Source of the DNA: Candidatus Puniceispirillum sp.
GTDB lineage: Bacteria; Pseudomonadota; Alphaproteobacteria; Puniceispirillales; Puniceispirillaceae
DNA length: 51,338 nucleotides
NCBI GenBank assembly: GCA_028383305.1
Contig: JAOEVD010000016.1
Coordinates: 1-51,338 of the forward strand
Direction: 5' to 3'
Under the pieces are notes generated by a model, which did not search any database, was not told the DNA's origin, and worked only from the letters and a program-made list of their open reading frames with translations. The position numbers were made by a program, and so were the translations under genes. Of this stretch, positions 43,802 through 51,014 are shown in pieces (positions within the stretch are counted from its first letter, which is position 1; every line of letters begins with the position of its first letter).

Positions 43802-44845
43802 ATGCTGCCAGAACATATTAACATCCCCGCTGCATGGTTTGGTGCAGAATTAGCAGGCAAATCTGATATTTGGCATTACAAGCTTCAAGATGAAGAAATT
43901 GGCGAGTTAATCACAGCTGCGAACAAATTTTGTGCATCTGGAGAAGAATTGGGGAAGATTAACCCACAAAACTTTGTATTAAATAAATTTGCAGTCAGGC
44001 TCTCTGAACTCCAAGAGGAGCTTAGAACAGGAATTGGATTTAGACTTATTTCTGGTTTACCGGTGGACCAGTTGACTCCTGAATTATACTCTACAGTTTT
44101 TTGTGGCTTGGGCAGCTTCCTGGGTAAGGCGAGGTCTCAGAATGCCGCTGGACATTTGTTAGGTCATGTTCGAGATACTGGGGCGAGTGCCAAAGACCCA
44201 TCCGTTAGAATATATCAAACCTCTGCACGTCAAACCTTTCATACTGACCGTTCAGATGTTGTAGGCCTATTGTGCATTAGAGATGCTAAAGAAGGGGGCG
44301 ATTCATTATTGGCTTCCAGCGTGACCGCATTCAACGAAGTAATGAAGAAGTCGCCAATCTTGGCTGAAGAGCTTATGCGGCCGGTAGCATATGATCGCCG
44401 TGGAGAGGTACCGACTGGTCAAAAGCCTTATATGACGATACCGGTTGTCAATTGGTACAAGGGAAAACTCACCTGCATATACCAAAGGGAATACATCATA
44501 TCCGCCCAACGATATGAAGATGCGCCAAAGCTAACTAAATCACAGAATGAAGCTTTTGACCTTTTTGATGAGGTTTTAAATGACGACAAAATAAACCTCA
44601 AAATGAGGTTAAGACCTGGTGACATGCAGTTTGTTTATAATCACAGTCTTTTGCACGATCGAACCTGTTTTGTCGATTGGCCCGAGCCTGAAAAAACACG
44701 GCAACTGTTGCGCCTCTGGATCTCATTGCCTGGCGACAGAGAATTACCACCAACCTTTTCACAAGCATATGGAAACCTTGATGTAGGTGATCGTGGTGGT
44801 GTTGTAACCAAAGAGACAGTTCTCCACGCCCCAATAGATGCCTAA
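43802..44845 (+). CDS. TauD/TfdA-like Fe(II)/2-oxoglutarate dioxygenase, second type
   Basis: About 347 residues, longer than TauD. It has GIGFRLISGLPVD, the HxD motif in TFHTDRSDVVGLLC, the distal His region YNHSLLHDR and the Arg in RQLLRLWISLPGD. This layout is that of clavaminate-synthase-like/TfdA oxygenases found in marine bacteria. ATG at 43802 after TTTTGAGGT is preferred to the frame from 43766. Together with the divergent dioxygenase it forms the first module between repeats R1 and R2. Confidence 0.87.
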   Translation: MLPEHINIPAAWFGAELAGKSDIWHYKLQDEEIGELITAANKFCASGEELGKINPQNFVLNKFAVRLSELQEELRTGIGFRLISGLPVDQLTPELYSTVFCGLGSFLGKARSQNAAGHLLGHVRDTGASAKDPSVRIYQTSARQTFHTDRSDVVGLLCIRDAKEGGDSLLASSVTAFNEVMKKSPILAEELMRPVAYDRRGEVPTGQKPYMTIPVVNWYKGKLTCIYQREYIISAQRYEDAPKLTKSQNEAFDLFDEVLNDDKINLKMRLRPGDMQFVYNHSLLHDRTCFVDWPEPEKTRQLLRLWISLPGDRELPPTFSQAYGNLDVGDRGGVVTKETVLHAPIDA

Positions 44846-44944
44846 TGATAACATGCTTAGATTTTGCACACTTAGAATCCTGTCGAGTGCGCAAACTTAC
44901 TTCCTATTATCAATAGATTAACTAGGACATGTCATTTGTCTGCC

Positions 44945-45097
44945 CTAGCCCGTCTTGCCGTTTGACTTCATCAATTGAAGCATGATCAGCTTGAGCATCA
45001 ACCGACCTGCCCCAATCATTGAAATCTGGTTCAAATCATTTTCTGGTGCCAGCTCGACCAAGTTCAACCCCAGAACCTGCGCCTTTGCCGCCAACAT
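44945..45097 (-). pseudogene. C-terminal fragment of an agmatinase/arginase-family ureohydrolase
   Basis: A 50-codon minus-strand frame ends at a TAG (44945-44947) and reads VLGLNLVELAPENDLNQISM then IGAGRLMLKLI, the terminal strand and helix of ureohydrolases (normally like VVEVNPPYDxxxxTA...AA). The 300-odd residues that should precede it, with the metal ligands, are absent; sequence toward repeat R2 is unrelated. It is a truncated gene. Confidence 0.6.
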
Positions 45098-45102
45098 CTT
45101 TT

Positions 45103-45127
45103 AATATCCGATAATATGACGGATATT
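45103..45127. promoter_or_regulatory. Perfect 8-bp inverted repeat left of R2
   Basis: AATATCCG at 45103-45110 and CGGATATT at 45120-45127, with nine bases between. It lies at the break of the ureohydrolase fragment and about 45 bp before R2. It could be an old operator or recombination scar. No U-run follows. Confidence 0.45.
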
Positions 45128-45173
45128 ATGGGGTGCAGAGCTATTAAAGATAATTTAGAATAATTAAAAATAA

Positions 45174-45388
45174 GGGGTGTGGTGGAAAGGGTGTCTGCAG
45201 AATGCGGATTCAAGACATTGATAATAATACATTTTTTTGGTTGTGTAGGATCTTACCCCACATTTTACCCCACATAAAAATCAGGGTTACTGTGGACGTT
45301 TCTCCATCAGATTTGGACTTGATTAGAGGGGGGCGCAGGACGCAGGGGCTTGCGTCTCAGAAGGCCAGTTTACTTGATGGGTTGGTGC
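45174..45388 (+). repeat. Attachment-like dispersed repeat, copy R2 (full length)
   Basis: About 215 bp. In order: GGGGTGTGGTGGAAAGGGTG, hairpin TCTGC-AGAAT-GCGGA, CATTTTTTTGGTTG, then 46 bp (45247-45292) identical to R3b that contain the iterons TTACCCCACATT and TTACCCCACATA, then CAGATTTGGACTTGATTAGAG, a second hairpin GACGCA-GGGGCT-TGCGTC, and TTTACTTGATGGGTTGG. A 65-codon frame inside it is not considered a gene. Confidence 0.85.
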
Positions 45389-45438
45389 TTTTCCTCTAAA
45401 AGAATTAGCAACTAGTTCCAAGGCACTGTTAGAGTTTC

Positions 45439-46527
45439 ATGTCAGATCAGCGCGCAATTCCATTTTTACACATGCGAGGTGGCACCTCAAAAGGTCCAGT
45501 TTTTCATAAAAAAGATTTACCGGAAGACGAGAAAACATTAGCTAAGGTTTTGATAGCTGCGGTTGGCTCAGGGCATCCATTGAACATTGATGGAATAGGG
45601 GCAGGAAATTCAGTTACCACAAAGGTTCCAATAATATCAAAATCCAGTGATAGCTGGGCCGACATTGATTATTTCTTTGCTCAAGTTCAAGCCCTCGAAC
45701 GTACTGTAGATTTTACGACCACGTGTGGAAACATGCTTGCTACGGTTGCTCCTGCCTCTATTGAGCTTGGTCTTTTTGAGCCAACAGCCGATGAGACGTC
45801 AATAAAAATTCGAGCTGTGAATACCGAGGGGCGGTTTATTTCAACTGTCCAAACCCCCAATACAAAATTAACCTATGGGGGTGAGACAGTGATTGATGGC
45901 GTGCCCGGTTCCGCAGCGCCAATCAAGTTAACATTCATGGATATTACAGGTTCGAAAACAGGAAAATTTCTTCCAACTGGGCAGTTTAAGGATTTTATTA
46001 ACGGCCTCGAAGTGACTTGCATGGATGTCACGATGCCGGTGGTAATTGGTCGCGCGTCAGATTTTGGCATAAGTGGCTATGAGGATCGGGAGGCGCTAGA
46101 CCTCAATAAACCGTTGTTCGAAAAAATGGAATCTATTCGTCTCAAAGCTGCCGAACTAATGGGGCTTGGAGATGCGAGCAAATCTGTAGCGCCCAAATTT
46201 GCACTTTTAGCACCCGCCAAAAAAGATGGGACCATTGCAGTGAGGTATTTTATGCCCTGGCAGACACACCCAACTTTGGCAGCAACCTCGTCACAATGCC
46301 TGGCTGCATGTGTTTTAACCCCCGGCACTGTGGCTGAGGGTTTATGTAATCGGCCAGAAAGTAGCCCAGCAACCATTGTATTTGAGCATCCATTGGGCAA
46401 CATGAGCGTTGGTTTGAATTATGACTATCGAGGCTTGAACTCTATAGTTAACGCAGCTCATATTACACGGACTGCGCGTAAATTAAGCTCTGGTCTCATC
46501 TACGTACCGAATTCAATCTGGGTTTGA
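45439..46527 (+). CDS. PrpF/GalD-family isomerase (4-oxalomesaconate tautomerase-like)
   Basis: A 362-residue protein of the PrpF family (diaminopimelate-epimerase fold). Landmarks: FLHMRGGTSKGPVFH, VTTKVPIIS, TTTCGNMLATVAPASIE with the catalytic Cys, and EHPLGNMSVGLNYD near the end. Members isomerise aconitate, methylaconitate or 4-oxalomesaconate. No partner genes of those pathways adjoin. It is the single gene of the module between repeats R2 and R3. Confidence 0.9.
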   Translation: MSDQRAIPFLHMRGGTSKGPVFHKKDLPEDEKTLAKVLIAAVGSGHPLNIDGIGAGNSVTTKVPIISKSSDSWADIDYFFAQVQALERTVDFTTTCGNMLATVAPASIELGLFEPTADETSIKIRAVNTEGRFISTVQTPNTKLTYGGETVIDGVPGSAAPIKLTFMDITGSKTGKFLPTGQFKDFINGLEVTCMDVTMPVVIGRASDFGISGYEDREALDLNKPLFEKMESIRLKAAELMGLGDASKSVAPKFALLAPAKKDGTIAVRYFMPWQTHPTLAATSSQCLAACVLTPGTVAEGLCNRPESSPATIVFEHPLGNMSVGLNYDYRGLNSIVNAAHITRTARKLSSGLIYVPNSIWV

Positions 46528-46634
46528 CCAAAAAATTTGGGAACCAATTTCATCAATGCTGCGTAATCCCAATTGTGCCATTAATGTATCAGTTTCATCT
46601 CTGAGGATTTCGAGCACTCTATAAGCGCCTTCTT
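46513..46634 (-). pseudogene. C-terminal fragment of an FMN-dependent alpha-hydroxy-acid dehydrogenase
   Basis: Minus-strand reading gives GAYRVLEILRDETDTLMAQL then GLRSIDEIG, the last helix of LldD/mandelate-dehydrogenase-type enzymes (usually ...ALELLRDELDRTMALLGCRSIAEL). The stop is at 46513-46515. The match begins exactly where repeat R3a ends (about 46634), so the remainder was lost at the repeat junction. Its last bases overlap the prpF-like stop. Confidence 0.65.
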
Positions 46635-46730
46635 CTTTTTGGCTGCACAGTGTCTTACCCCACATTTCAACCCACATAAAAATCAGGGTTACTGAGGGCA
46701 TTTCTAAATCGGATTTGGACTTGGTTAGAA
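46634..46730 (+). repeat. Attachment-like dispersed repeat, copy R3a (right-central part)
   Basis: Begins TTTTTGGCTGCACAG and contains iteron TTACCCCACATT, a decayed second iteron (TCAACCCACATA), AAAATCAGGGTTACTGAGG and GGATTTGGACTTGGTTAGAA. It runs directly into R3b at 46731, so two copies are fused head-to-tail with the left part of R3a missing. Confidence 0.8.
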
Positions 46731-46950
46731 GGGGTGTGGCGGAGAGACAGTCTGCCTTGCACAGATTCAAGTCATTGATTATGATTCATTTTTTTGGTTG
46801 CACAGGATCTTACCCCACATTTTACCCCACATAAAAATCAGGGTTACTGAGGCCAGTTTTCTGTCAGCTTTGGACTTTGTTGAAGGGGGTGGGGCCGCAG
46901 GACGCAGGAGCTTGCGCCTCGGAGGGCCGGTTTACTTGATTGGTTGGTAG
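46731..46950 (+). repeat. Attachment-like dispersed repeat, copy R3b (full length)
   Basis: About 220 bp. GGGGTGTGGCGGAGAGACAG, a weaker TCTG/CAGA hairpin, CATTTTTTTGGTTG, the 46-bp core at 46804-46849 identical to R2, CAGCTTTGGACTTTGTTGAAG, GGGGCCGCAG, second hairpin GACGCA-GGAGCT-TGCGCC, ending TTTACTTGATTGGTTGG. It lies about 90 bp before the sulfatase pseudogene. Confidence 0.85.
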
Positions 46951-47039
46951 ATTTGATTGAATAAGGTTTAAATTTATTTCCTTGCAGATAAGCTTTGCTT
47001 GCCCTTTCCAAAGTTCACTCCCCAAGAGGAGGCTTACTA

Positions 47040-48479
47040 ATGCAAGACAGACCCATTAACCAGCTCATATTAATGACCGACGAACACACGCGGAAGGTTA
47101 TTGGATGCTACGGCAATAAGATTGTCAAAACGCCCCACATCGATAGCCTAGCGCGCGAAGGAACATTGTTTGAAAATGCCTATACAAATGTGCCTATTTG
47201 CGTGCCAGCCAGAGCTTCCTTTGCAATAGGAGATTATGCGCATCGTTCGCATCATTGGGATAACGCCACACCCTATTTGGGCACACCTAACTCTTGGGGC
47301 AACGAGCTACAAAAAGCCGGTATCACAGTGGGGTCAATCGGCAAACTACATTACCGGAACTCAGATGACGACGTTGGGTTGGATTTTCAGAAGATACCAA
47401 TGCATGTGGTCAACGGGACTGGTGATATTCTGGGCTGCGTTAGGGAGCCTTTGCCAAAGCGCTGGAAGTCTTTGTCTATGGCTGAAAAGATTGGCTCGGG
47501 GGAGACTGACTACAATATTTATGACCGTCAGGTAGCAACTGAAGCGATAGAGTGGTTAGCCACGGAGGGCAAACAAAAGAAACCTTGGGTGCTGTTTGTA
47601 TCCATGGTAGCGCCACATTTTCCGTTAATCGCACCGCAAGAATTCTACGATCTCTATGACAAGCTTGGTCTTATGCCAACAAAACCCCGGGAGTCGCCGG
47701 AGCATCCTTGGCATCACGCCATGCGAAACTGTCAAATCATGGATAACTTTACATCAGAGCGAACGAGGGTTGCGCTGGCATCCTATTACGGGCTTGTCAC
47801 ATTCATTGATGATTTGATTGGCAAAGTTTTAGGGGCGGTCCAACAAAACGGTCTAAGCGACAACACATAGATTTTCTACCTCAGCGATCACGGTGATAAT
47901 ATTGGTGAACGCGACCTTTGGGGCAAATCAAACTTCTATGAAGAGTCAGTTGGCATACCCTGTATTATAAAAGGCTCGGGAATTCCCGTGGAGAAAACTG
48001 TTAAAACACCAGTTTCACTGATTGATGTCTGCCCAACGATACTAAAAACCGCAGGTATCAACCCAATGGCAAAGCCGGGTAAATCGCTCGTCGATTTGGC
48101 AAACGCTGCAGATGATTTTGAGAGATTGGTTTTTTCTGAGTATCACGCTGTGGGATCAGCAACTGGTGCTTTTATGATCCGCAAAGGACAGTGGAAATTG
48201 GTCTATTATGTATCAATGCAGCCACAGTTATTCAATTTAGCTGAGGACCCGGAAGAATTGTGTGATCTTGGTGCCAACCCAAAGCACGATGGCATACGCA
48301 GACAATTGGAAACCGAACTTCGGTCAATATGTGACCCAGAAGCAGTAGATGCAATGGCGAAGGCTGATCAGATGGCTATCGTAAACGCAAATGGCGGCAT
48401 AGAGGCCGTTGTCGCAAAAGGCGGATTCGGTGCTACACCTCCCCCCGGGGTTAATGCAGAATTCGCAAACGGGAAATAA
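47040..48479 (+). pseudogene. Sulfatase interrupted by one in-frame amber codon
   Basis: One frame of about 480 codons, broken only by TAG at 47868-47870. The start ATG at 47040 follows AAGAGGAGG. The N-terminal part has LILMTDEHTRKVIGCYGN and the formylglycine site CVPAR (Cys codon 47199-47201), as in choline-sulfatase/phosphonate-monoesterase-like enzymes. After the TAG the frame resumes at once with IFYLSDHGDNIGERDLWGK, which holds metal ligands, and runs to a normal C-terminus. Without readthrough or correction the product lacks essential residues. It is the module between R3 and R4. Confidence 0.88.
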
Positions 48480-48511
48480 CAGATTTAAACGCTCGATCCA
48501 TAGCAGCGCGG

Positions 48512-48584
48512 ACCGGGGTTACTGGAGCCGTTTCGCTGTCAGCTTTGGACTTGATTAGAGGGGGTGGGGCCGCAGGATGCAATC
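48512..48584 (+). repeat. Attachment-like dispersed repeat, copy R4 (right part only)
   Basis: GGGGTTACTGGAGCC, then TTTCGCTGTCAGCTTTGGACTTGATTAGAGGGGGTGGGGCCGCAGGA-type sequence as in R3b and R2, cut off within the second hairpin (GATGCAATC). The left half with the iterons is missing. It begins about 30 bp past the sulfatase stop. Confidence 0.75.
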
Positions 48585-48778
48585 AATGCCTTTCTTAGGC
48601 AATATAAACAAATCAGATCTCATCACGCACTGGACATGAGATCACCCGTCCCTGAAGCCGTATTAGAGAAAGCCAAAATAAGCGGTGCTGAGAAATGGGG
48701 CTAGACATGTGGATGTACAGCAGCCGATGTAACCGACAGCAAAACAAAGCCCCTGCCGTAGATAGGTAGCTGAGAACC
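48585..48778. other. Region between repeat R4 and zur with no supported gene
   Basis: An inverted repeat ATCTCAT...ATGAGAT (near 48618-48643) and GGGGCT...AGCCCC arms are visible. A 68-codon minus-strand frame covers it but matches nothing I know. It may be debris from the same insertion history, and marks the right edge of the array. Confidence 0.4.
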
Positions 48779-49177
48779 CTACGCATTTTCACAAGCCCCA
48801 CAAATACCATGTAATTCAATGCTCGATTTTACAGCAGTAATTTTACCCTTTTCAGCCAGCTCAGTAATAAATAGCGACACGGAGTTATCAGAAACTTCTT
48901 GAACCTGCTCACATTTTTCACAGATCACAAAGGCAGTAACACCAACAGTTGCGCAAGAGGTATCATTGCATGCAATGAATGAGTTTAGACTCTCCAGACG
49001 ATGAACCTGGCCCATGCTGATTAATTTCTCCAACGCGCGATAGACCTGCAGGGGCGCCCGAACACTGGAACCGTGGAGTTGATCAAGGATCATGTAGGCA
49101 CTCATCGGATGCCCTTTTTTTTCAAGCACCGCTAGGACAAGTTGCAGATTATTATGTAATTCAGCCCTTTTTTTCAT
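48779..49177 (-). CDS. zur: Fur-family zinc uptake regulator Zur
   Basis: About 132 residues: an N-terminal winged helix (LHNNLQLVLAVLEKKGHPM then LHGSSVRAPLQVYRALEKL), a linker with VHRLESLNSFIAC, and structural zinc cysteines in CEKC and CGAC. Location next to znuBC identifies it as Zur, which represses zinc import when zinc is ample. ATG at 49177 is chosen over TTG at 49213. It is the last gene of the leftward operon. Confidence 0.9.
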   Translation of the reverse strand: MKKRAELHNNLQLVLAVLEKKGHPMSAYMILDQLHGSSVRAPLQVYRALEKLISMGQVHRLESLNSFIACNDTSCATVGVTAFVICEKCEQVQEVSDNSVSLFITELAEKGKITAVKSSIELHGICGACENA

Positions 49178-49230
49178 TTTTCCAATTTCCAAGTAACCTA
49201 TCTTGCTATTCAATTTAATTTTACTTTACT

Positions 49231-50031
49231 TTACTTTGTACGGAATGGATTTAGCGATCGGAATAATGACAAAACAAAACATAAAAGCGCAGCGACAACA
49301 ATACTGGGCCCTGCTGGAGTGTCAAATTCAAGAGAGCCTATAAGCCCAAAGCAAACCGCAGCGCTTCCTATAACAATGGCAATGGTTGCCATATGCTCTG
49401 GAGATTTTGCAAATGTTCGAGCAGACGCAGCAGGTATGATTAACAATGCAGTTATGAGTAACACACCAACTATCTTCAGTGACATTGCAATGACTGCTGC
49501 CATCAAAATCATGAAAATTACATTTATGCGATCAGACTTGATGCCTTCTGCTGTAGCTAATTCATAGCTAACAGTTGCGGCAAATAAGGGATGCCAAATT
49601 TTAGCAAGAACAGTTAATACAAATAATCCGCCTCCCCAGATTAGAGCCACATCAAATGTTGAGATTGATAAAATATCACCAAAGAGAAACCCCATCAGGT
49701 CAACCCTAACCCAAGTCATGAAGGCTAAAACCACCAACCCAATGGCCAAAGCAGAGTGCGCAAGCAGACCGAGCAAAGCATCTGAAGATAAGTTAGCGCG
49801 TCTTTGCAGAAGAACGAGCAACAACGCAACAACCGAGGATACAATAAAGACAGCCAAAGTGATGTTTAGTTCTAGTATTAGCCCCAAAGCGACACCCAAG
49901 AGCGCCGAATGGGAGAGCGTATCACCAAAGTAAGCCATTTTTCGCCAAATTATAAAACAGCCCAGTGGTCCAGCAATCACCGCAACACCGATCCCACCAA
50001 TCACAGCGCGGGTAAAGAAATCATCAAACAT
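49231..50031 (-). CDS. znuB: Zinc ABC transporter permease ZnuB
   Basis: A 266-residue ABC-3 family permease with about eight membrane segments. GPLGCFIIWRKMAYFGDTLSHSALLGVALG is the standard N-terminal pattern, with LLITALLIIPAASARTFA and the GPSIVVAALL end. It overlaps znuC by 8 bp and is followed 50 bp later by zur. A short ACTTT tandem repeat lies at its stop codon. Confidence 0.92.
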   Translation of the reverse strand: MFDDFFTRAVIGGIGVAVIAGPLGCFIIWRKMAYFGDTLSHSALLGVALGLILELNITLAVFIVSSVVALLLVLLQRRANLSSDALLGLLAHSALAIGLVVLAFMTWVRVDLMGFLFGDILSISTFDVALIWGGGLFVLTVLAKIWHPLFAATVSYELATAEGIKSDRINVIFMILMAAVIAMSLKIVGVLLITALLIIPAASARTFAKSPEHMATIAIVIGSAAVCFGLIGSLEFDTPAGPSIVVAALLCFVLSLFRSLNPFRTK

Positions 50032-50884
50032 CTGAATTGACTTTGCTATGGATTATAGCCTTGTGATTGATAGGCCCTGAACTAATTGGCGTTCTGGCAT
50101 TTTTTGAAACTACCTCACTTTTTGATGGTGTGTGAGTATTGTTTGCATTGGTGCCGTCACCCACGACACTCCCGTCCAAATGGTGCTTGTGGTCATGTCT
50201 ATGCTCATAAATCGCAAGGCCAGAGGAAGCGCGGTGTCCAAAAAGTGACTTAAATTCATTGCTCGAGACAACTGTCGCTGGAGTGCCGGAACAACATACA
50301 TGGCCGTTTAAGCAAATTACTCTGTCAGTTGTTGACATCACCACATGCAAATCGTGGGAAATTAATAAAATGCCACAGTTGAGCTGATTGCGAATATCTT
50401 CAATTAACTTGTAGAGCTCCAGCTCACCATTGAAATCCACACCCTGCACTGGCTCGTCAAGCACAAGAAGCTCTGGCGACGACAGAATGGCTCTTGCCAG
50501 CAGTACCCTCTGAAATTCACCACCTGATAGGCTTGCCATTTGTTCGTCGGCAAGATGATCTGTTCCAGTCGCCTTTAATGCAAAATTTATTGCCTTCCTA
50601 TCAGGCCTAAACGTTAGACGCAGGAAACGTGTTACAGATAGTGGTAAATGTGGGCTAAGCTGAATTTTTTGCGGTACGTAGCTGACGCAAAGCCCATCTT
50701 TACGGCTTGCATGGCCTTCGTCTGCAGAAAGAACACCGAGAGCGAGTTTGGCTGTTGTGGATTTACCCGAGCCATTCGGTCCAATCAGTGTGACGATTTC
50801 ACCAGCCTCAACTGTCATCGAAACACCCCGCACTAACCACTTTTTGGATCGAAAAATTCCAGCATTTTTTAATGATACAAGCAT
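50024..50884 (-). CDS. znuC: Zinc ABC transporter ATP-binding protein ZnuC
   Basis: About 286 residues. Walker A GPNGSGKST, signature LSGGEFQRV, Walker B LLVLDEPVQGVD and switch His in LISHDLHVVM. A His-rich stretch (YEHRHDHKHHLDG) near residue 230 is the zinc-sensing tail seen in ZnuC. The 50 residues after it are low-complexity and unusual. ATG at 50884 is used; a TTG at 50896 adds four residues. Divergent from znuA across a Zur-like box. Confidence 0.92.
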   Translation of the reverse strand: MLVSLKNAGIFRSKKWLVRGVSMTVEAGEIVTLIGPNGSGKSTTAKLALGVLSADEGHASRKDGLCVSYVPQKIQLSPHLPLSVTRFLRLTFRPDRKAINFALKATGTDHLADEQMASLSGGEFQRVLLARAILSSPELLVLDEPVQGVDFNGELELYKLIEDIRNQLNCGILLISHDLHVVMSTTDRVICLNGHVCCSGTPATVVSSNEFKSLFGHRASSGLAIYEHRHDHKHHLDGSVVGDGTNANNTHTPSKSEVVSKNARTPISSGPINHKAIIHSKVNSDV

Positions 50885-50956
50885 AACATCTTTCAAACGT
50901 TATAGGCATTAAGCGACCCGACACCGGAACCTTAAACAAACCCTTGCAGAATGTAA

Positions 50957-50980
50957 ATTTGTTATGTTATAACGTCAAGA
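50957..50980. promoter_or_regulatory. Zur box between znuC and znuA
   Basis: TTGTTATGTTATAACGTCAA contains the self-complementary GTTATAAC core (50966-50973) and matches the GTTATA-rich pattern of proteobacterial Zur boxes. It lies 35 bp before znuA and about 75 bp from znuC. A related AACGTTATAG at 50897-50906 may be a second, weaker site by the znuC start. Confidence 0.7.
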
Positions 50981-51014
50981 AAATTTGGTTCTAATTGTGT
51001 TAGGTTGAAAAAAA

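Noticed and set aside
45202-45399. 65-codon frame within repeat R2
   Set aside because: It lies wholly inside the repeat, is not conserved in frame in R3b, and its codons reflect the iterons.
46635-46770. N-terminal half of the 85-codon minus-strand frame 46513-46770
   Set aside because: This part is repeat sequence read backwards; only the portion left of 46634 shows protein homology.
48613-48819. 68-codon minus-strand frame right of R4
   Set aside because: No recognisable motif, no good start site, and it overlaps the end of zur.
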